Shown here: positions 1-12,120 of the stretch, one piece after another
How the letters are laid out: every line of letters starts with the position of its first letter
How positions within the stretch are numbered: the first letter of the stretch is position 1
From: Macrophomina tecta
Lineage: Eukaryota > Ascomycota > Dothideomycetes > Botryosphaeriales > Botryosphaeriaceae
Direction: 5' to 3'
Assembly: GCA_024180945.1 (NCBI GenBank)
Contig: JAKSGN010000033.1
Coordinates: 868,001-932,000, forward strand
Length of the DNA stretch: 64,000 bases
Translations under genes and position numbers: made by a program
Notes under the pieces: generated by a model
The model's database searches: none
Seen by the model: only the letters and a program-made list of their open reading frames with translations
Told to the model about the DNA's origin: nothing

Positions 1-2534
1 GAAAATAAATAAAAAAAAAAAAATGAAAACCTCCGGAGAGCAAGTCGTCGCGGGTCTTGGGGGCGCGTTTGCTTATTCCCTTTTGAGCTTTGATCGCTCT
101 TGCCAGTGACGTCCGTCTTTCGCCCCAGGCCCGCGCCGTCGTTTCCATATTTTTTTTTTTTCCTTTTTCCCGCGCTTCGCGAGCGGCAGTGGTCGTCGTT
201 GTCGTCGTCGTCGTCGATTTAGCAATAAAACATCCCTGCCGGGCTTGGCGCGGCCAAGAGCTGGATGGTGGAGGGGCCTGTGGAAGCCAAGAGATATGGT
301 AACGCATTGTCGGGAATCTTTCCTTTTTTCCTTCGTTTCTGTTCGCAGAGAGAGGTGTGTGGCGGTGCGGGATCGTGTGGCCCTCCCTGCGTTTTCCTGG
401 CGCAGGTTGAGGGAGGGGCAGGACCGCTCCGGCGGGATCTTTTTACCTAATGCCTTGCCTCTGTGGATTGAGGCTCTGCGGGACCTTTTTTTTTCAGATG
501 GCGGGATAATGATCTTCCTGATTGCGGCCTGGAGACGAGCCGGAGGTGAGCCGGGTCGAGTATGTCGGCGATCGAGGGGTGCGTCAGCGGTCGTTGGCAT
601 TCTTCGAGGACGTTGGACAGCTTCTGTGCGTCTCTCCAGCGCCTACACAGAGGCGAGGCCGGCTTCCGGCTGAGCGTTCAGGTCCAGCTGTTTGAGTTGC
701 GGACGACGTGCTTGGATATAAGGCAGGGAACCTCTTGTGCCATCGCATCCCGAGAGTCTTCGGCCGGGTGTGTCTTGTCTTGCTGATTCTCGGGTTGGCC
801 TGGTTTGAATTCCTCCATCATTCCTCACTCTTCTCCCGCGCTTCGTTACTGCCACCGACAAACACTGCAAACTGTCCCAGGCTGGATCTTTAGGTCCATC
901 CGACGACAGGACCTGGCATCTGGAACATGCAGCTGGGGAGTTGAAGACGCTTTGTTGATGAGCGATGATGGGTAGCGAATCTGGACCCTGAGGTGCGGAG
1001 AGACTTTGTTCGACAGGAGTGGGAGGTGGAGTGTGGTCAGGAAAGGGAACTGGAACCACAACCCGAGTGCGACATGAGCCGCAGTAAGAAATGCCAACTC
1101 CCGGCTGTATAGTCGCACGCAGCCTCGTCATGTGATAGTCGTTGCACGAAGGCTGCACAGATAACACTGCAGGGCCCCGCTCTCAGCCGCTTCAACCATT
1201 TTTATTTCTCTATTGCATATTCATCCGTGTCTGCAACTGCCCTCATATCGATATGGCAGACCATCAATTCAGGGAGCATGGGAAGTTGCAGCTGCAAGGA
1301 GCCGGATCCTTTCCAAGATGACCATCTTGGAAGAATACACCTCAAGTGTGCTGGTGTCTTGAGTGAGGTAAGCTCTAGCCTTGTCAGGACGCATGCCTAG
1401 TATCATTAGGATCACCGAGTGCCCAGGTCCCACTCCTCAGCGACATGTCTGCACGCTCGTGCGCAGTTCTGCTTCGCCAAGTGCACTGTCGAGCCCCTGT
1501 CTCCCCTCGCAAAACATCCCCCGCACAGGGCGATGGCCTTTCCGGAGACCTGGAATCAGCCCCTCGGTGGAGCGGTAGAACTTGTGCTCCTAGCTTCTTG
1601 GTCGGTCGGAAGCTCGACATCACCTACCCTGTCTGTCCCCTCTTTGCCCTTCATCAACAAGTCTCAGTGACGTGATTTATTTCATTGAGGGAGCGTCCGT
1701 GCCTTTGATGCTGAGGTCGAGTGGAGAGGGCTCAGGGGTACGCGTCTTCGAGCTTGTAGGAGAGTGCTTTCGATTGTATTCAGGCACCCGAACGCTCCAG
1801 AAATTAAAGAGACATGTTGAAGCATATCATCTCGTTCTTCTGTTCCAACGTCGATGATTCTGCAACCAAGTATGAGCTTCTCTGGGAGACAACCCACATC
1901 AGATGATACTTTGTGCATCGGGCATACCGGATGCTCGAGCTTCTATTGGGTTTCAAGGATTCTCTCATTCATCCGTTGCTTGAAATTAAGCTGTGCGTGA
2001 TTCATTCTTCCATATCCTTCGGCATAAGCTGGATGTGATTGCCATGTCTCCGACCAAACATAGGCCTCAACTGTAAAATTCTGAGAGTATCTATCTGCCG
2101 ATCTAATACGCATGTAATAACTGATAAGCGAAGCCTTGCTGCCTGCAGACTCACGTGCGCAAAATATAAGAAGTTGCAGCAAGACACTACGACACCAACA
2201 CAAGTGCGGCGTCGTTCCCTGTGGGCACTGATCTCCGCAACAGACGACATCACTGAGCTGCACAGCCGCTACTAGAGTCTCGGCGTTTCGAACTACTTAA
2301 GCGGACAGACGCAGGGCAGGCCTGCGTCTCCTCCTCGTCCACCTCATCTGCAACAGAACCCGCGCGGCCTGTAGCCTCTTCGCCTTGCACCCCCACTCCA
2401 CCAACAACCACACTCGCTTCTCCCCCGGAACCGCCGGGGCGGAGCTACCGTAGGCATCCCCGCCGAACCATCTCCCTCCAGCTCTTACCCCAAGGCACAC
2501 CCGAGTGCCTCCCAGCGTGCTCGTCGAGTGAAAC
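1..2534. other. Intergenic, no supported gene
   Basis: No reading frame here has a recognisable domain or a convincing exon structure. Visible features are a short GTC/GTT trinucleotide run near 190-216 and several pyrimidine-rich stretches. The last few hundred bases probably include the promoter of the gene starting at 2535. Confidence 0.6.
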
Positions 2535-4143
2535 ATGGAGCGGAGTCACACAGGCAGTCAGTCCGTCGACACAGCTCTGCAGCAACAGTCCGTTGGAGGC
2601 CGAAAGCGCGTCCATAGTGCTAGTCCTACGACATCTTCAGAGCCACCGGAAGGCATGCGTCGCCCCGCATCCAGCAAGAAGTTCAAAAGTAAGCCGATGC
2701 GCCCCACGTCTCTCTGTCTTTGCCTGCTAACTGACTCTCCGTAGCTGCTACCGCCGGTCAAGATACCCCCATGGCGGATGAAGGCACTGGCGGCACTGCC
2801 CAGCAGCGGTTCAGTGGCGTTGGAGCCGGCCGTCCACCTGCCACTTTTCGCCCGCGCAATCTGCTACTTTCAAAAACAAGAGCGCTACTCTCAAAAGGGG
2901 GAGAAGAGGAAGAAACGCCCGCAGCGCGTTTGAGGGAGAAAGCCAAGAGTAAGCCGCTGTGTGCAACTGACTCTTGCTTCTTTTTAATTGATTAGGTACA
3001 GAAAGCACCGCAGACGATGCAGACACTGCCAAATTTGATGCTGCGCCCGAAAGCCCGAGCCCCCATACTGGCGTGGCACAGGCCTCCTCTTCTTGTGAAC
3101 CTCCCACTGGGCCATCGGATGGCGGGGCACCCGGAAACCCAATGGATCCAGTCCCTGGCTTTGAGGATGCACCCTCCGGCACCAAAAGTAGCCGTGACAA
3201 GTCCCCTTTAGGTACGGATTTTAGTGGCTTCACGGAAAGCCTTGCCATAGGTGCTAAGTACTCTCTTGTAGAGCGTTCCACTGGTGAACCACGCCGTTCA
3301 AATAGGTTGAGACACTATGCCTCGTCTACCGCTTCCTACACCTCCCGCCCGACACGAGGATCTTCCTACCGCAGAACTTTCAGGGAGATCGATTCCGACG
3401 ACGGCGAGCAAGAACAGGAGGAGGAGGAGGAGGACGGGGAGGAGGACGAGGAGGGAAAGGAGGAGGAGGAAGAAGAAGATACATGGAACGCCAAGTACTG
3501 CCTATCCATCCGCCCTTTCGAGTGGGACGGGAGAGATCTTCAAGGTCTCCCGCCATGCGACCAGTGCGAGACTCTTCTAGAGTGGGAGGGAAACTGGAAG
3601 CCGACCTGGGAGCCTTTGAGTCTCAACGCCAGGGAATGCCTTCCCATCGCCAAGTACATGCACGTCCTGGAACCGACCCAGAGACCCAACGATTACGCGT
3701 TCCCTGAAGGTTTTAATCACGCGGGACGGAAAAATCCTCGATACGAGATGTGGAAAGAGCTGGTCTCCGCAAGAGAACAGGCTGCACAAAAATATCCGGG
3801 AATGTACTTCGTCACCGTATCTGACGGCGAGGAAGAAGACTCTGAGGAAGAGGATCCTGCACTCTCCAGCGACGGCCCTGACAACAACAGCGTTGATGCT
3901 GAACTGGATGACGAGGGCTTGGAGCCCATGCCTTCTCAAGCGGCTCAGAGTCGTTCCCCTCAGGAGCATTCTAGCAGGCAGCCTCAGCCTCCTAGCCGCT
4001 CACCCTCACCTCCCAGCATTGACAGTAGCACTCCTGGTCCCCGCCACCGCGGCCGCTCTCAAGGACCCGAAACCGACACGGTATCTGCGTATGTTAGCAT
4101 TAACCCCTACGGCTCAGAAATTGAGCTGTTGACCATTATTTGA
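2535..4143 (+). CDS. Hypothetical acidic nuclear-type protein with chromodomain-like motif
   Basis: Three exons are proposed: 2535-2688, 2745-2948 and 2996-4143, giving 501 aa. Both introns (56 and 47 nt) begin GTAAGC and carry CTAAC/CTGAC-like branch points, and the frame is kept across both joins. The N-terminal 120 residues are Ser/Thr/Lys-rich. A Glu/Asp-rich tract lies at about residues 256-282. Just after it, around residues 311-326, a Trp-rich stretch (LLEWEGNWKPTWEP) looks like the strand-2/strand-3 core of a chromodomain, although the N-terminal strand is not typical. The C-terminal third is Ser/Pro/Glu-rich. I do not recognise the family; a chromatin or nucleic-acid role is inference from composition. 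The 3' end is uncertain: a GTATGT/CAG pair at 4089-4158 would instead give a slightly different C-terminus ending at 4183. Confidence 0.65.
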
Positions 4144-4867
4144 CTGATCGAAACGCAGCCGCTGTCGCAGCCCCAGCCTATGATCTCCATTCACCCCGCT
4201 TCTCTTCCATTCGATACGGTTGGTGAGAACTGGATAGAAGCTTCCTTCCCTAAATTACGGGATTTTGCGATTTTGTTGCTGTTTCGAGCATCATGCGTGT
4301 TACACACTTGTACAGGCAAGCTCGAACGATAGTCCTTTCAGACTGGTACGAGATAAAGGTGGCTGGATGTGGTGCTGGGGATCAGCCCGGTCTGCACTAG
4401 TTCGATTTGCATGCCGTCTTTGATTCGAGAGCAAGGGTTCTCTCAAATCTCTCACCACCCTTCTCCTGTATCATGGCGGTCAGAGTATACAGGATATATG
4501 CTATTGTTTGTGTTTTGGTTTGTGTTTGCGGAAAACAACACGGAGTCCGTGTGTTGCGATCTTTGACTGCTTGATTCTGTGTTTCTACACTGACTTCCGC
4601 TCACAACATTCAGACAATAGAAAACGGTTTCCAGACGTTTGAGACATATAACCAAGAGCAAACTCGATGCTCCATGAGCCACCTTGAAGTTGCCCGTGGA
4701 CAATGAATGCTGTCTGAGCCAACCACGTAATGAGCTCAGCCTTTCAGCGTTGAGACCAGATGGGAATTGCATGACTACAATTTCCATCTCTGCTCATATC
4801 CTTGGTCTATCCACATCCAGTTTCGAAACTCATAGTCCGAGCCCACCTTGAAGCGCTCCCAGACACC
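4144..4867. other. Intergenic, no supported gene
   Basis: No convincing coding signal was seen. The stretch lies between the 3' end of the preceding gene and a weak downstream candidate. Confidence 0.5.
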
Positions 4868-5666
4868 ATGTTCAATCGTTACCATCCACCAGCCATGAAT
4901 AATGACACACTCGCTAGTGTAGGAACCCACAGCAGGAGATCCAAGAATAGCACGAGTAAAGTGTCTGACTTCTCAGAGCCGGACCGCCGTCTCTTCCCGT
5001 GGGGCAAAGAGAACGATGAACACATGGCGGAAAAGCGAGCAGCTAGTGCAGACATGCGAATCTGAGTTGGTGAAGTTGCTGACCCAGTAGAAAGAGGCCG
5101 GACAGAAGCCTGTCAATGCCGAAGCCAGGTATGCCGAAGCCACAACGCATCCAGAACAGGGCAATATGATGATCGCTAGGAGCGAGCTGTATGAAGCGAC
5201 CGAGAGACTCCGGGAATTACAAAGGGCACTGGATGAGGCATGCCGCATGTATCAGCGGAGGAAGCGTCGGTTGGATGATCAGCACGGTGATCGCTGCAAC
5301 AAGAGGACCAGGGCATCCGATCAACACTACGCGACCTGGGACTCCGAAGAATTTTTGACGATCGACGATTTTATGCATATCAAAGAGGAAGACACAACGC
5401 ACGGGAGCTTTCAATGGGGAAACAAGGACTCAGCCCAAGGACCTCACGCTGGCAATGAAATTTCTGCCACTCAGGTTGACGAGCGTTCCAGGACAAGCGT
5501 CACTCCTCACCAGCCGTCCAACCTTCCGCTCCTCCCACACCCTTGTGCCCGCCTCCGCCCGTCCTCTCCGTCCTTCCAAGAGCCCGAACCTCAGCAGACC
5601 TCGCTCTCCACCCAGGCCGTACCGTCACTCGGAAATCGTCACTCCAGCCGCCCGCTTCCCCCCTGA
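4868..5666 (+). CDS. Candidate gene, coiled-coil and Pro-rich hypothetical protein (model incomplete)
   Basis: The clearest part is an open frame from 5091 to 5666. It encodes a charged helical segment (about 5175-5280, Leu/Arg/Glu-rich, ending in a KRRR basic cluster like a nuclear localisation signal) and then an acidic and Pro/Ser-rich tail. An upstream frame starting at ATG 4868 encodes a hydrophilic segment rich in Lys/Arg/Ser. A CTGAC branch-point-like site and AG acceptors at 5085-5090 suggest an intron joins the two, but I could not find a donor that keeps frame. Two other Pro-rich frames overlap the 3' end down to about 6058, so the terminus is also unsure. No family is recognised. 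A broken gene or non-coding sequence is possible. Confidence 0.3.
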
Positions 5667-7185
5667 ACATCCGCGAAGACACCACGACATTGAGCCCGGT
5701 TCATCCACGACCCCACAAACCGCCCAACCCTCTCCATCCGCCAACACCCCGGTCCCCAGCCCTCAAACCCTCTTCCTCAAACCCCCGCCATCCAATCCCG
5801 CCTCACCAGCCGCCCGCTCTTGCACCTCCCGCCAGCCCAACGCCACCACGCCCGGCACCATCACCCCGCCCTTCCGGCCCAACAACGGCAACAACGACAA
5901 CGATAACGACTCCTGTCGCATCATCACTACCGACCCACCTCCCATCAACTCCTCCGACGCCCTTTCAACCACAAATATCGAAAGCAGATGGGCCCCCGCC
6001 GCCACAAGACCCCTCGCTATCATGCTCGTCACCGAATCTCGCCCAAAGACCGCAGTGACTAAGCACTTCTACAAGCTGAACGGCGGGTCGAGGTGGTGGG
6101 AGCCGGGATGGGGCGATCGCGGATTGCGGAGAGCTGCGGGAGAGTGCGGGAAGGGGGAAAGAGGAAGAGACGGCGATGGTGTTGACGAGGGCAGGAAAGG
6201 GGAAAAAAGGATGGTGGCAAGCAGGTGGAGGCGATCTGGGGCGAGAAGGAGGGCGATCGAGGAGGAGCAAAGGGGAAGCGGGCAGCAGTTGGCGAGAAGG
6301 GCATCGATACGGGCGGCGAGAGCGACGTCGTTCCGGGGGTGACGTCCGTATATGCTGCTACCGTGCCCATGCCGGCTGTGCCGACGGCGAGACCAGGCGG
6401 GGATGCTACGTTGTAGCAGGCTCGGCCGGCTCTGAGGTCAGCAAGCTGTCGTCGAGGGGTGGCATTTTGCAGCCTGTGCCGTTAGCAGCCCCAGTTGACT
6501 TGGAGACCGCCATTGCTAATGGTGGGGATCATCTGAAAGGCAAAAAAGGAAAAGAGGGCAAAAGAGGAATGGATGTGGTGGGACTTTCTGGCCAGGAGAG
6601 AGGAATCTCTCCGAAGCAGCACAAGCTGGCCAGGCGGCCCAGGCAGCGCGAGAAGAGAGGCAAAAGGAGTGGCAGCAGCAAAGGTTCGCAGATAGAAACA
6701 GCAGTGCGGTTTTCGCCATCGTTAAGACGGGCTGGTCGGGGAAGAAGCTTGTTCTGCGAACCAACAGAACCCGGTCTGCGCTTCAAAGGTTTAAGGAGAT
6801 TTAAAAAAGATTGCAGCGCATGGGGGGAGAAAAAGAAAGCAGAGGTGCAAAATGAAGGTTACCAATTGGTCTCATTTGTCTTTAAACTTGCATGAAGATT
6901 ATTGGCACAGAGAAGGAAAAGATAGGAACAGGAGAAAATCCGGCTTTTGTTGTAATTTAGAAGAGGGCCACGTAGCTCATCAACCACTGTAAACGCCGCA
7001 ACTCCCAGAGCCGAATGTACACCGCAAAATGAGAAATGTGAAGCCCTCCAAGTCTCGAAAGGACCCTAGCTAGGGCAGAGTATATCATGACCCATCTTAC
7101 AAAGCCAGCCGCTCTTGGAGATTCCACCCAATTAAGAAACCCACGAAATCAAAAACCTTTTACTTCTCCAAAAATTGCGAAAAGT
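5667..7185. other. Low-complexity intergenic stretch
   Basis: Bases 5667-6000 are C-rich and bases 6120-6700 are purine-rich. Several long frames cross these parts in multiple phases, as expected for biased composition, and none shows a domain. The right end, up to 7185, contains the 3' flank of the minus-strand fibrillarin gene. Confidence 0.5.
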
Positions 7186-8501
7186 TTAGTCGCTGCGCGC
7201 GTAGACAGCGCAGACCATGGCGTGATCTCTCTCGAAAGGCTCCAGGGTGAGCTGCTCCTTGGGCTTCATCCTCTCCTCACGCATCTTTTGAACTTCACGG
7301 GCGAAGACGGCCTCTGGTGCGGCCGTGCTGTCGATGCAGTTGGCCTTGATAGAGACGACGATACCGCCGTTGTTCTTCAGGAACAGGTGGGCGTTCAAGC
7401 CAACGATACGAGCCTGGTCAGGCTGGGCAACATCGGCGAAGATGCAGTCAACCATGGAAACAAGCATGCGGTACTTGAGCGGGTGACGGGCGTCCTCGAC
7501 GATCGGGATGACGTTGGTGCGGTGAGTGGCCATGTTGACAAGATCACGGCCAGAACGGTGGGAGAACTCGACAGCGTAGACGGTGCCTGGGTAGTTCAGT
7601 ACTCGCCAAAAACTTTGTGAGTGAATTATGAGGACTGACCAGTAGGGCCAACGATGTCGGCAACGTGCGAAACAGAGGTACCAGAGGCGGCACCGAGGTA
7701 GAGAACCTTGCTACCAGGCTTCATGTAGATGTCTGTCCTTCGTTAGGCTATGTTCAACTCCAGCAATAGCGAGAAAAGCTTACTCTCCATGCCACCGAGG
7801 ATACCGGCAGCCAACTTCGAACGGAAGGGGTTCCAGACACGGTACTCGGTCGTGGTGGCAGGGGCAGGGTCGCCGTTTTCATCCTTGGCGTTCTCAGAGC
7901 CCGAGGTGGGAACCTGGATGCGCTTCTCGCCGTAGACGCTCTCGCCAGGCGTCAAGTTCTTGGTGACCAGCAGGTCTTCCTTGCCGCGGGCGACGAAGAC
8001 ACCGGCGTGCCTGTGGGGCTCGATGATGACCTTAGCACCGCCTAAAGTGCAGAGATCCAAGTTAGCAACGAGTAGATATTATGAGAGTCTCAAAAGGCTT
8101 ATTGGAATTTACCCTTTGCGCCGGCAGCACCACCGCGACCACCACGACCACCGCCCCTGGGGGCACCACGACCACCGCGATGAGCACCACGACCGCCACG
8201 GCCGCCGCCTCTGCCACCACGGTCGCCGAAGCCGCCCCTGCCGCCGCCAAATCCGCCTGTTGGAGATAAAATGTTAGCAAGGTTGGTTCACGTCTGAGAA
8301 ATGCTCAATTCTGCGGAGAAATGCGGGCAGAACATGCAAAATGCTCTGGAGACCGCTGGAGAGACAGCACACATCTCATGCAGATCGCGCAACGCATGGA
8401 GCAGAGGGTAGAGGGCGTGAAATACCTCGTCCACCGCGGGCACCGCCTCTGGGCGCACCGCCGCGAGGGCCGCCACGGCCGCCTCTGGGAGTGAAGGCCA
8501 T
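7186..8501 (-). CDS. NOP1: Fibrillarin, rRNA 2'-O-methyltransferase
   Basis: Five exons on the minus strand: 8426-8501, 8113-8256, 7784-8041, 7640-7732 and 7186-7586. They give 323 aa, the usual length for fungal fibrillarin. The first two exons encode the Gly/Arg-rich (GAR) region of about 80 residues. The rest is the SAM-dependent methyltransferase domain, with the conserved blocks [51 protein letters not shown] and the [15 protein letters not shown] motif. The protein is the catalytic subunit of box C/D snoRNPs, methylating pre-rRNA ribose in the nucleolus. All junctions are phase 1 and have GT..AG borders. The 5' end faces the RPL17 gene across a short shared promoter. The assignment is very secure. 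Confidence 0.97.
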
Positions 8502-8827
8502 TGTATGTATTGAGGATGAAAAGACTCGAGCGGGGAAGTGTTTAGTGAGCGACGGGCAGCGACGCTGGAGGGGAGTTGCTGGGTCGAGTCGACGCTGCGG
8601 TGGGCGAGCTTCGGGTGGTAAAAAAGTTCGCCTGCAGAAGCTGCGCGCCCGTGGCTGCCAATGGCCGGCCGCGCGCTCGCTTAAGGCCGGGTGACGGTCC
8701 GTGCGCTGCCCACGCGCGGCGGGCGAAAATGCGATGCGAAGGCCGAACCTCACTCCCTCTTTCCGCCCAGCGAGACGACAACACCACCCCGACAACACAC
8801 CAGGACCCTCCGTCAATCTCCCTCACG
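8502..8827. promoter_or_regulatory. Shared divergent promoter of NOP1 and RPL17
   Basis: Only 326 bp separate the start codons of fibrillarin (minus) and ribosomal protein L17 (plus). The stretch is GC-rich and includes a GCGCGC-type segment near 8645-8725. Co-regulation of the two ribosome-related genes from this region is inference; I did not identify a named factor site. Confidence 0.55.
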
Positions 8828-9720
8828 ATGGTACGAGCCCGCCGTTTGCCCCCGATGCGCTGCAATTGCTGTCGCTGCCCGCCCGCCGAAGCGCTTCCTG
8901 CAGCACTCCCGTGGTGCTGCCGGAATTTCGAAATGAATGCAGCTGGCTGACGCTCGCCTGCTGCTTCTCTAGGTCCGCTACGCCGCCCAAGAAATCGAGG
9001 CCGCTAAGAGCGCTCGCGCTCGCGGCTCCTACCTCCGCGTCTCCTTCAAGAACACCCGCGAGACCGCCCAGGCCATCAACGGCTGGAAGCTTGAGCGTGC
9101 CCTCAAGTACCTCGAGAACGTCCAGGAGAAGTCCGAGGCTGTTCCCATGAGGAGGTACGCCGGCTCCACCGGCCGCGCCGCCCAGGGTGAGTTGCTCCGC
9201 TGTTCTCTCGAGATGGAATTTTGCGAAGTTGGATTGGTGTCATCGTGAAATGGACATGATTCCAGAAAGCTGGAATTTATCATCCGGACATTGGCTGAGA
9301 ATTGTGAACAACAGGCAAGCAGTTCGGTGTCTCCAAGGCCCGCTGGCCCGTCAAGTCCGCCAAGTTCCTCTCCGACCTCCTCAAGAACGCCGAGGCCAAC
9401 GCCGATACCAAGGGCCTTGACACCAGCAACCTCGTCGTCAAGCACATCCAGGTCAACCAGGCTCCCAAGCAGAGGAGACGCACCTACCGTGCGCACGGTC
9501 GTGTACGTTGCCATCACTGGACGCTTCCTCAGGGCGGTATGCGCTGACAGACTCCACACAGATCAACCCTTACATGTCCAACCCCTGCCACATCGAGCTG
9601 ATCCTCACCGAGGGCGAGGAGGTCGTCCAGAAGGGTCCCCACGTCGCTGAGCGTGAGGTCGCCAGGTTGAACTCGAGGCAGCGTGGTCAGCGCGTCCGCC
9701 AGGCCATCACTTCCGCTTAG
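8828..9720 (+). CDS. RPL17: 60S ribosomal protein L17 (uL22 family)
   Basis: Four exons: 8828-8830 (the ATG alone), 8973-9186, 9315-9502 and 9562-9720, giving 187 aa against about 184 in yeast. The protein begins [20 protein letters not shown] and contains the uL22 blocks [37 protein letters not shown] and [16 protein letters not shown]. It is a structural protein of the large ribosomal subunit near the exit tunnel. The first coding exon consists of only the start codon, followed directly by GTACGA, an arrangement common in fungal ribosomal protein genes. Introns are 142, 128 and 59 nt. Promoter sharing with NOP1 suggests joint growth-rate control (inference). Confidence 0.97.
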
Positions 9721-10327
9721 ATGGAGATTTGAAATTTTCGGGGGGACTGGCTTCTGACGGAGAAAAAATGGGGGTTTTCATGGGACCTTGCCGGTGTTTC
9801 GAAAGGACTGCTTTTGAGAGGTCGGATGGATACATGGGCAACGACTGCTCAGTTTTCAAAACCCCCGAATCGGGTCTCTTGAACACATACGATATCATGT
9901 TGTCTAAAAAATCGATTCGACCGATGAGGCTCCCGAAAGCGTAGAGGTGTGCGCCGCGCTGTGACGTCACGCGGTGTGTGATATCAAGTGTGGTTTTTGT
10001 TATGAATTCAGTACCAGCTCTATAAAAGCACTACAATGCGACATATTATCCCTTTTGTTCAATCACTACTTGGCCAGTTCATAGGAAGAAAGTACAGGGG
10101 CCGAGTTTCATACTCCCTGTACCACGTTAATCTATGCTGAATACAGTTTAAATCTACCAGCAAGGCTTTCTAAGCGCTCTGTTTCCGCCAATGAACCAAT
10201 GTATCTGCTAATGCTGTGAAATAACCCAGCGTCCTTCCTGTCTCTATAGCTCTGGTGTCCAAAGCGTCCAATGTCAAGCAACCCAAATATCAACCCGCGA
10301 AATACCCGGAAGCTTCGGTCATCGTTT
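9721..10327. other. Intergenic between convergent genes
   Basis: The 3' flanks of RPL17 (plus) and the downstream minus-strand gene meet here. No gene or structured element was seen. Confidence 0.6.
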
Positions 10328-11668
10328 TTACAACTTTGAAGCATCAGCCGCAGCGCTGGTCGACGGCACCGGCTCGCCCGTGTTCAGCTTATCGTTGAAA
10401 GCATTCGGATCCGTAAGGAACGCCTCATCGCCGGAGAATTTCCTGTCCATTTATCAGCACGCCTCCTCCGCAGAAGAGAAAGGGCAAAGTCCAGCACTCA
10501 CCAACCCCTCTCCTCTCCACCGCTGAGGAAACTGCAATCCCCGTTGAGCACGCACGTCCACCCGCCGCCCACGCCCCTGCCATCCCTCCAATCCACCCTC
10601 GGAATCTCATCCGGCCGCTCCGCACTCCACTCACCCACGTGCCCTTCCTGCGCTGCCCTCTCCTCGCTCTCCGGCCCCGTCTTCCGATCGAACCGGCTCA
10701 GCGCGCACGTGAAGCACTTGAAGTCCTCCTCGCCCTCGTCAGGCGGCATGCGGCCCGTCAGCGCGCGGCCGATGGCGATCATGCTGGCGGCGTGCGTGCA
10801 GATCAGCAGCGCGCGGGGGCCGCGCGGGTCGGCGTCGAGCGCGCGCACGATGCGTGATAGCGTGTAGGCGATGCGGTCGTGCAGGTCGGGGATGGACTCG
10901 CCGTTGGTGCTGGGGACGAGGACGGGCGCGTAGGCCGGGTCGAGGGTCGCGGGGAAGTGCGTTTGCAGAGTGTCGAGCGGCGCGGGCGAGGGGTGGTCGA
11001 AGCGGGCGAGGCCATAGAATTCACTGTTGAGTGGAAAACAGCACCTGTCAGTACCTCCTTCTCGGCTCATGGGGTGGAGGGAGGTTGATGGACTCACCCC
11101 AGTCCGTTCTCGACCCGGATCTTCTCGCCCGCCAGCCGCCCGCCGTCGCCGAAGAGGCGCTCCGCCGCCGGCTTCAGCGTCTGCAGGCAGCGGTAGAAGG
11201 GGCTCGAGTAGATGACGTCGATGGGTGGGTCGAGGCTCAGCAGCTTGTCGGCCAGCTGCGCCGCCTGCTGCTCGCCGTAGCTGGCCAAGGCCGGGTCGGA
11301 GGGGATGCCGGTGGGCGTGGAGGCGAGGGTGGTGCTCTTGTACTCGCCCGTGTTTGGGTCGACGACCCAGTTCATGCGGAACTGTTCATGGTGCGCACGG
11401 CGGAGGGAGCGCGAAAGTCAGCATTCTGGTTTGATATTGTAAGATGAGCGAGCGAGAGAACTGTGCTTGGCAGCCTGCGCTGTGGGGTTGGACACAGCGG
11501 TTCAAGGTGAGGCTCTCCGGCGCAGGTTGGGGGATAGATCTCGCGCGCGGGGCAGGGTCCAGGATCGAGGAGATGGGCATGCAGGGAATGCAATCAGGTG
11601 CTGAGACTGCGTCTTCGCGCGCTTCGACTTACGCCATGCCTGACCACGTAAATCGTCTCCAGAACCAT
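10328..11668 (-). CDS. Phosphoglycerate-mutase-fold protein, TFIIIC tau55 N-terminal domain-like
   Basis: Four exons on the minus strand: 11633-11668, 11098-11381, 10502-11023 and 10328-10442, giving 318 aa. The N-terminus IYVVRHGFRMNW carries the histidine-phosphatase RHG motif (His about residue 11). A second catalytic-type His lies in LICTHAASM near residue 184, with Arg-containing SPFYRCLQTLKP between them. Both histidines and the Arg are kept, so the fold could be enzymatically active. The overall pattern, including the C-terminal VLNGDCSFLSGGEERGW block, matches the N-terminal phosphatase-like domain of yeast tau55 (TFC7), a TFIIIC subunit for RNA polymerase III. In many filamentous fungi this domain is a free-standing protein. 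The substrate is unknown. It sits between two ribosomal protein genes, but each has its own flanks. Confidence 0.88.
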
Positions 11669-12120
11669 TGTGTCGTGCGAGTGTACCGGAAGTACAAAGA
11701 AGGATGTTCGCGATATGTGAAAGTCGAAGCCGGTTGCCGGCAGAAAGTGTTGCGCACAGGGCTGCTCTTGCCTCGGTCCAAGAATAATCAACTGACTAGG
11801 GAGGGTGAAAACTACTTCGAAGCAGATTAGGCCAGGCAAATACGACTTTGAGAAGACACAAGGGCCCCAAGTAATTTCTGCCCTGATCTAAGCCCATCTC
11901 TGGCTGACGTCACATTGTATACCATTCACGAAAATCATTGCAAGTGGGTCCGGTATTCGGCGATACTTCATTGCATTTTTTTTTCCTACACCGTAATTGC
12001 AGAGCATCAATACTCCGCAGATGCAGAGGCAAATTCACGCGCCGTAGATGTCATAAAACTTTTCAAATCCCTCCGTGGATATCTCTCTAAGCCCGACGTT
12101 GCCCTGACAAATCCTGCTTT
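11669..12120. other. Intergenic between tandem minus-strand genes
   Basis: This holds the promoter of the phosphatase-like gene and the 3' flank of RPS22. Nothing else was recognised. Confidence 0.5.

Noticed and set aside
73..600. 175-codon minus-strand frame at the left edge
   Set aside because: Arg/Lys/Pro-only composition from repeats and GC bias; no support for a gene.
3406..3482. GAG/GAA repeat as a separate microsatellite locus
   Set aside because: It is the coding acidic tract of the gene at 2535-4143 and in frame; no independent feature is needed.
6176..6895. 239-codon plus-strand frame in purine-rich sequence
   Set aside because: Several phases are open here because of biased composition; there is no domain, splice logic or typical codon use.
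8257..8425. Fibrillarin intron 1 as host of a box C/D snoRNA (also RPL17 and RPS22 introns)
   Set aside because: I found no convincing RUGAUGA/CUGA pair with terminal stem in fibrillarin or RPL17 introns. The RPS22 intron has only weak H/ACA-like triplets.
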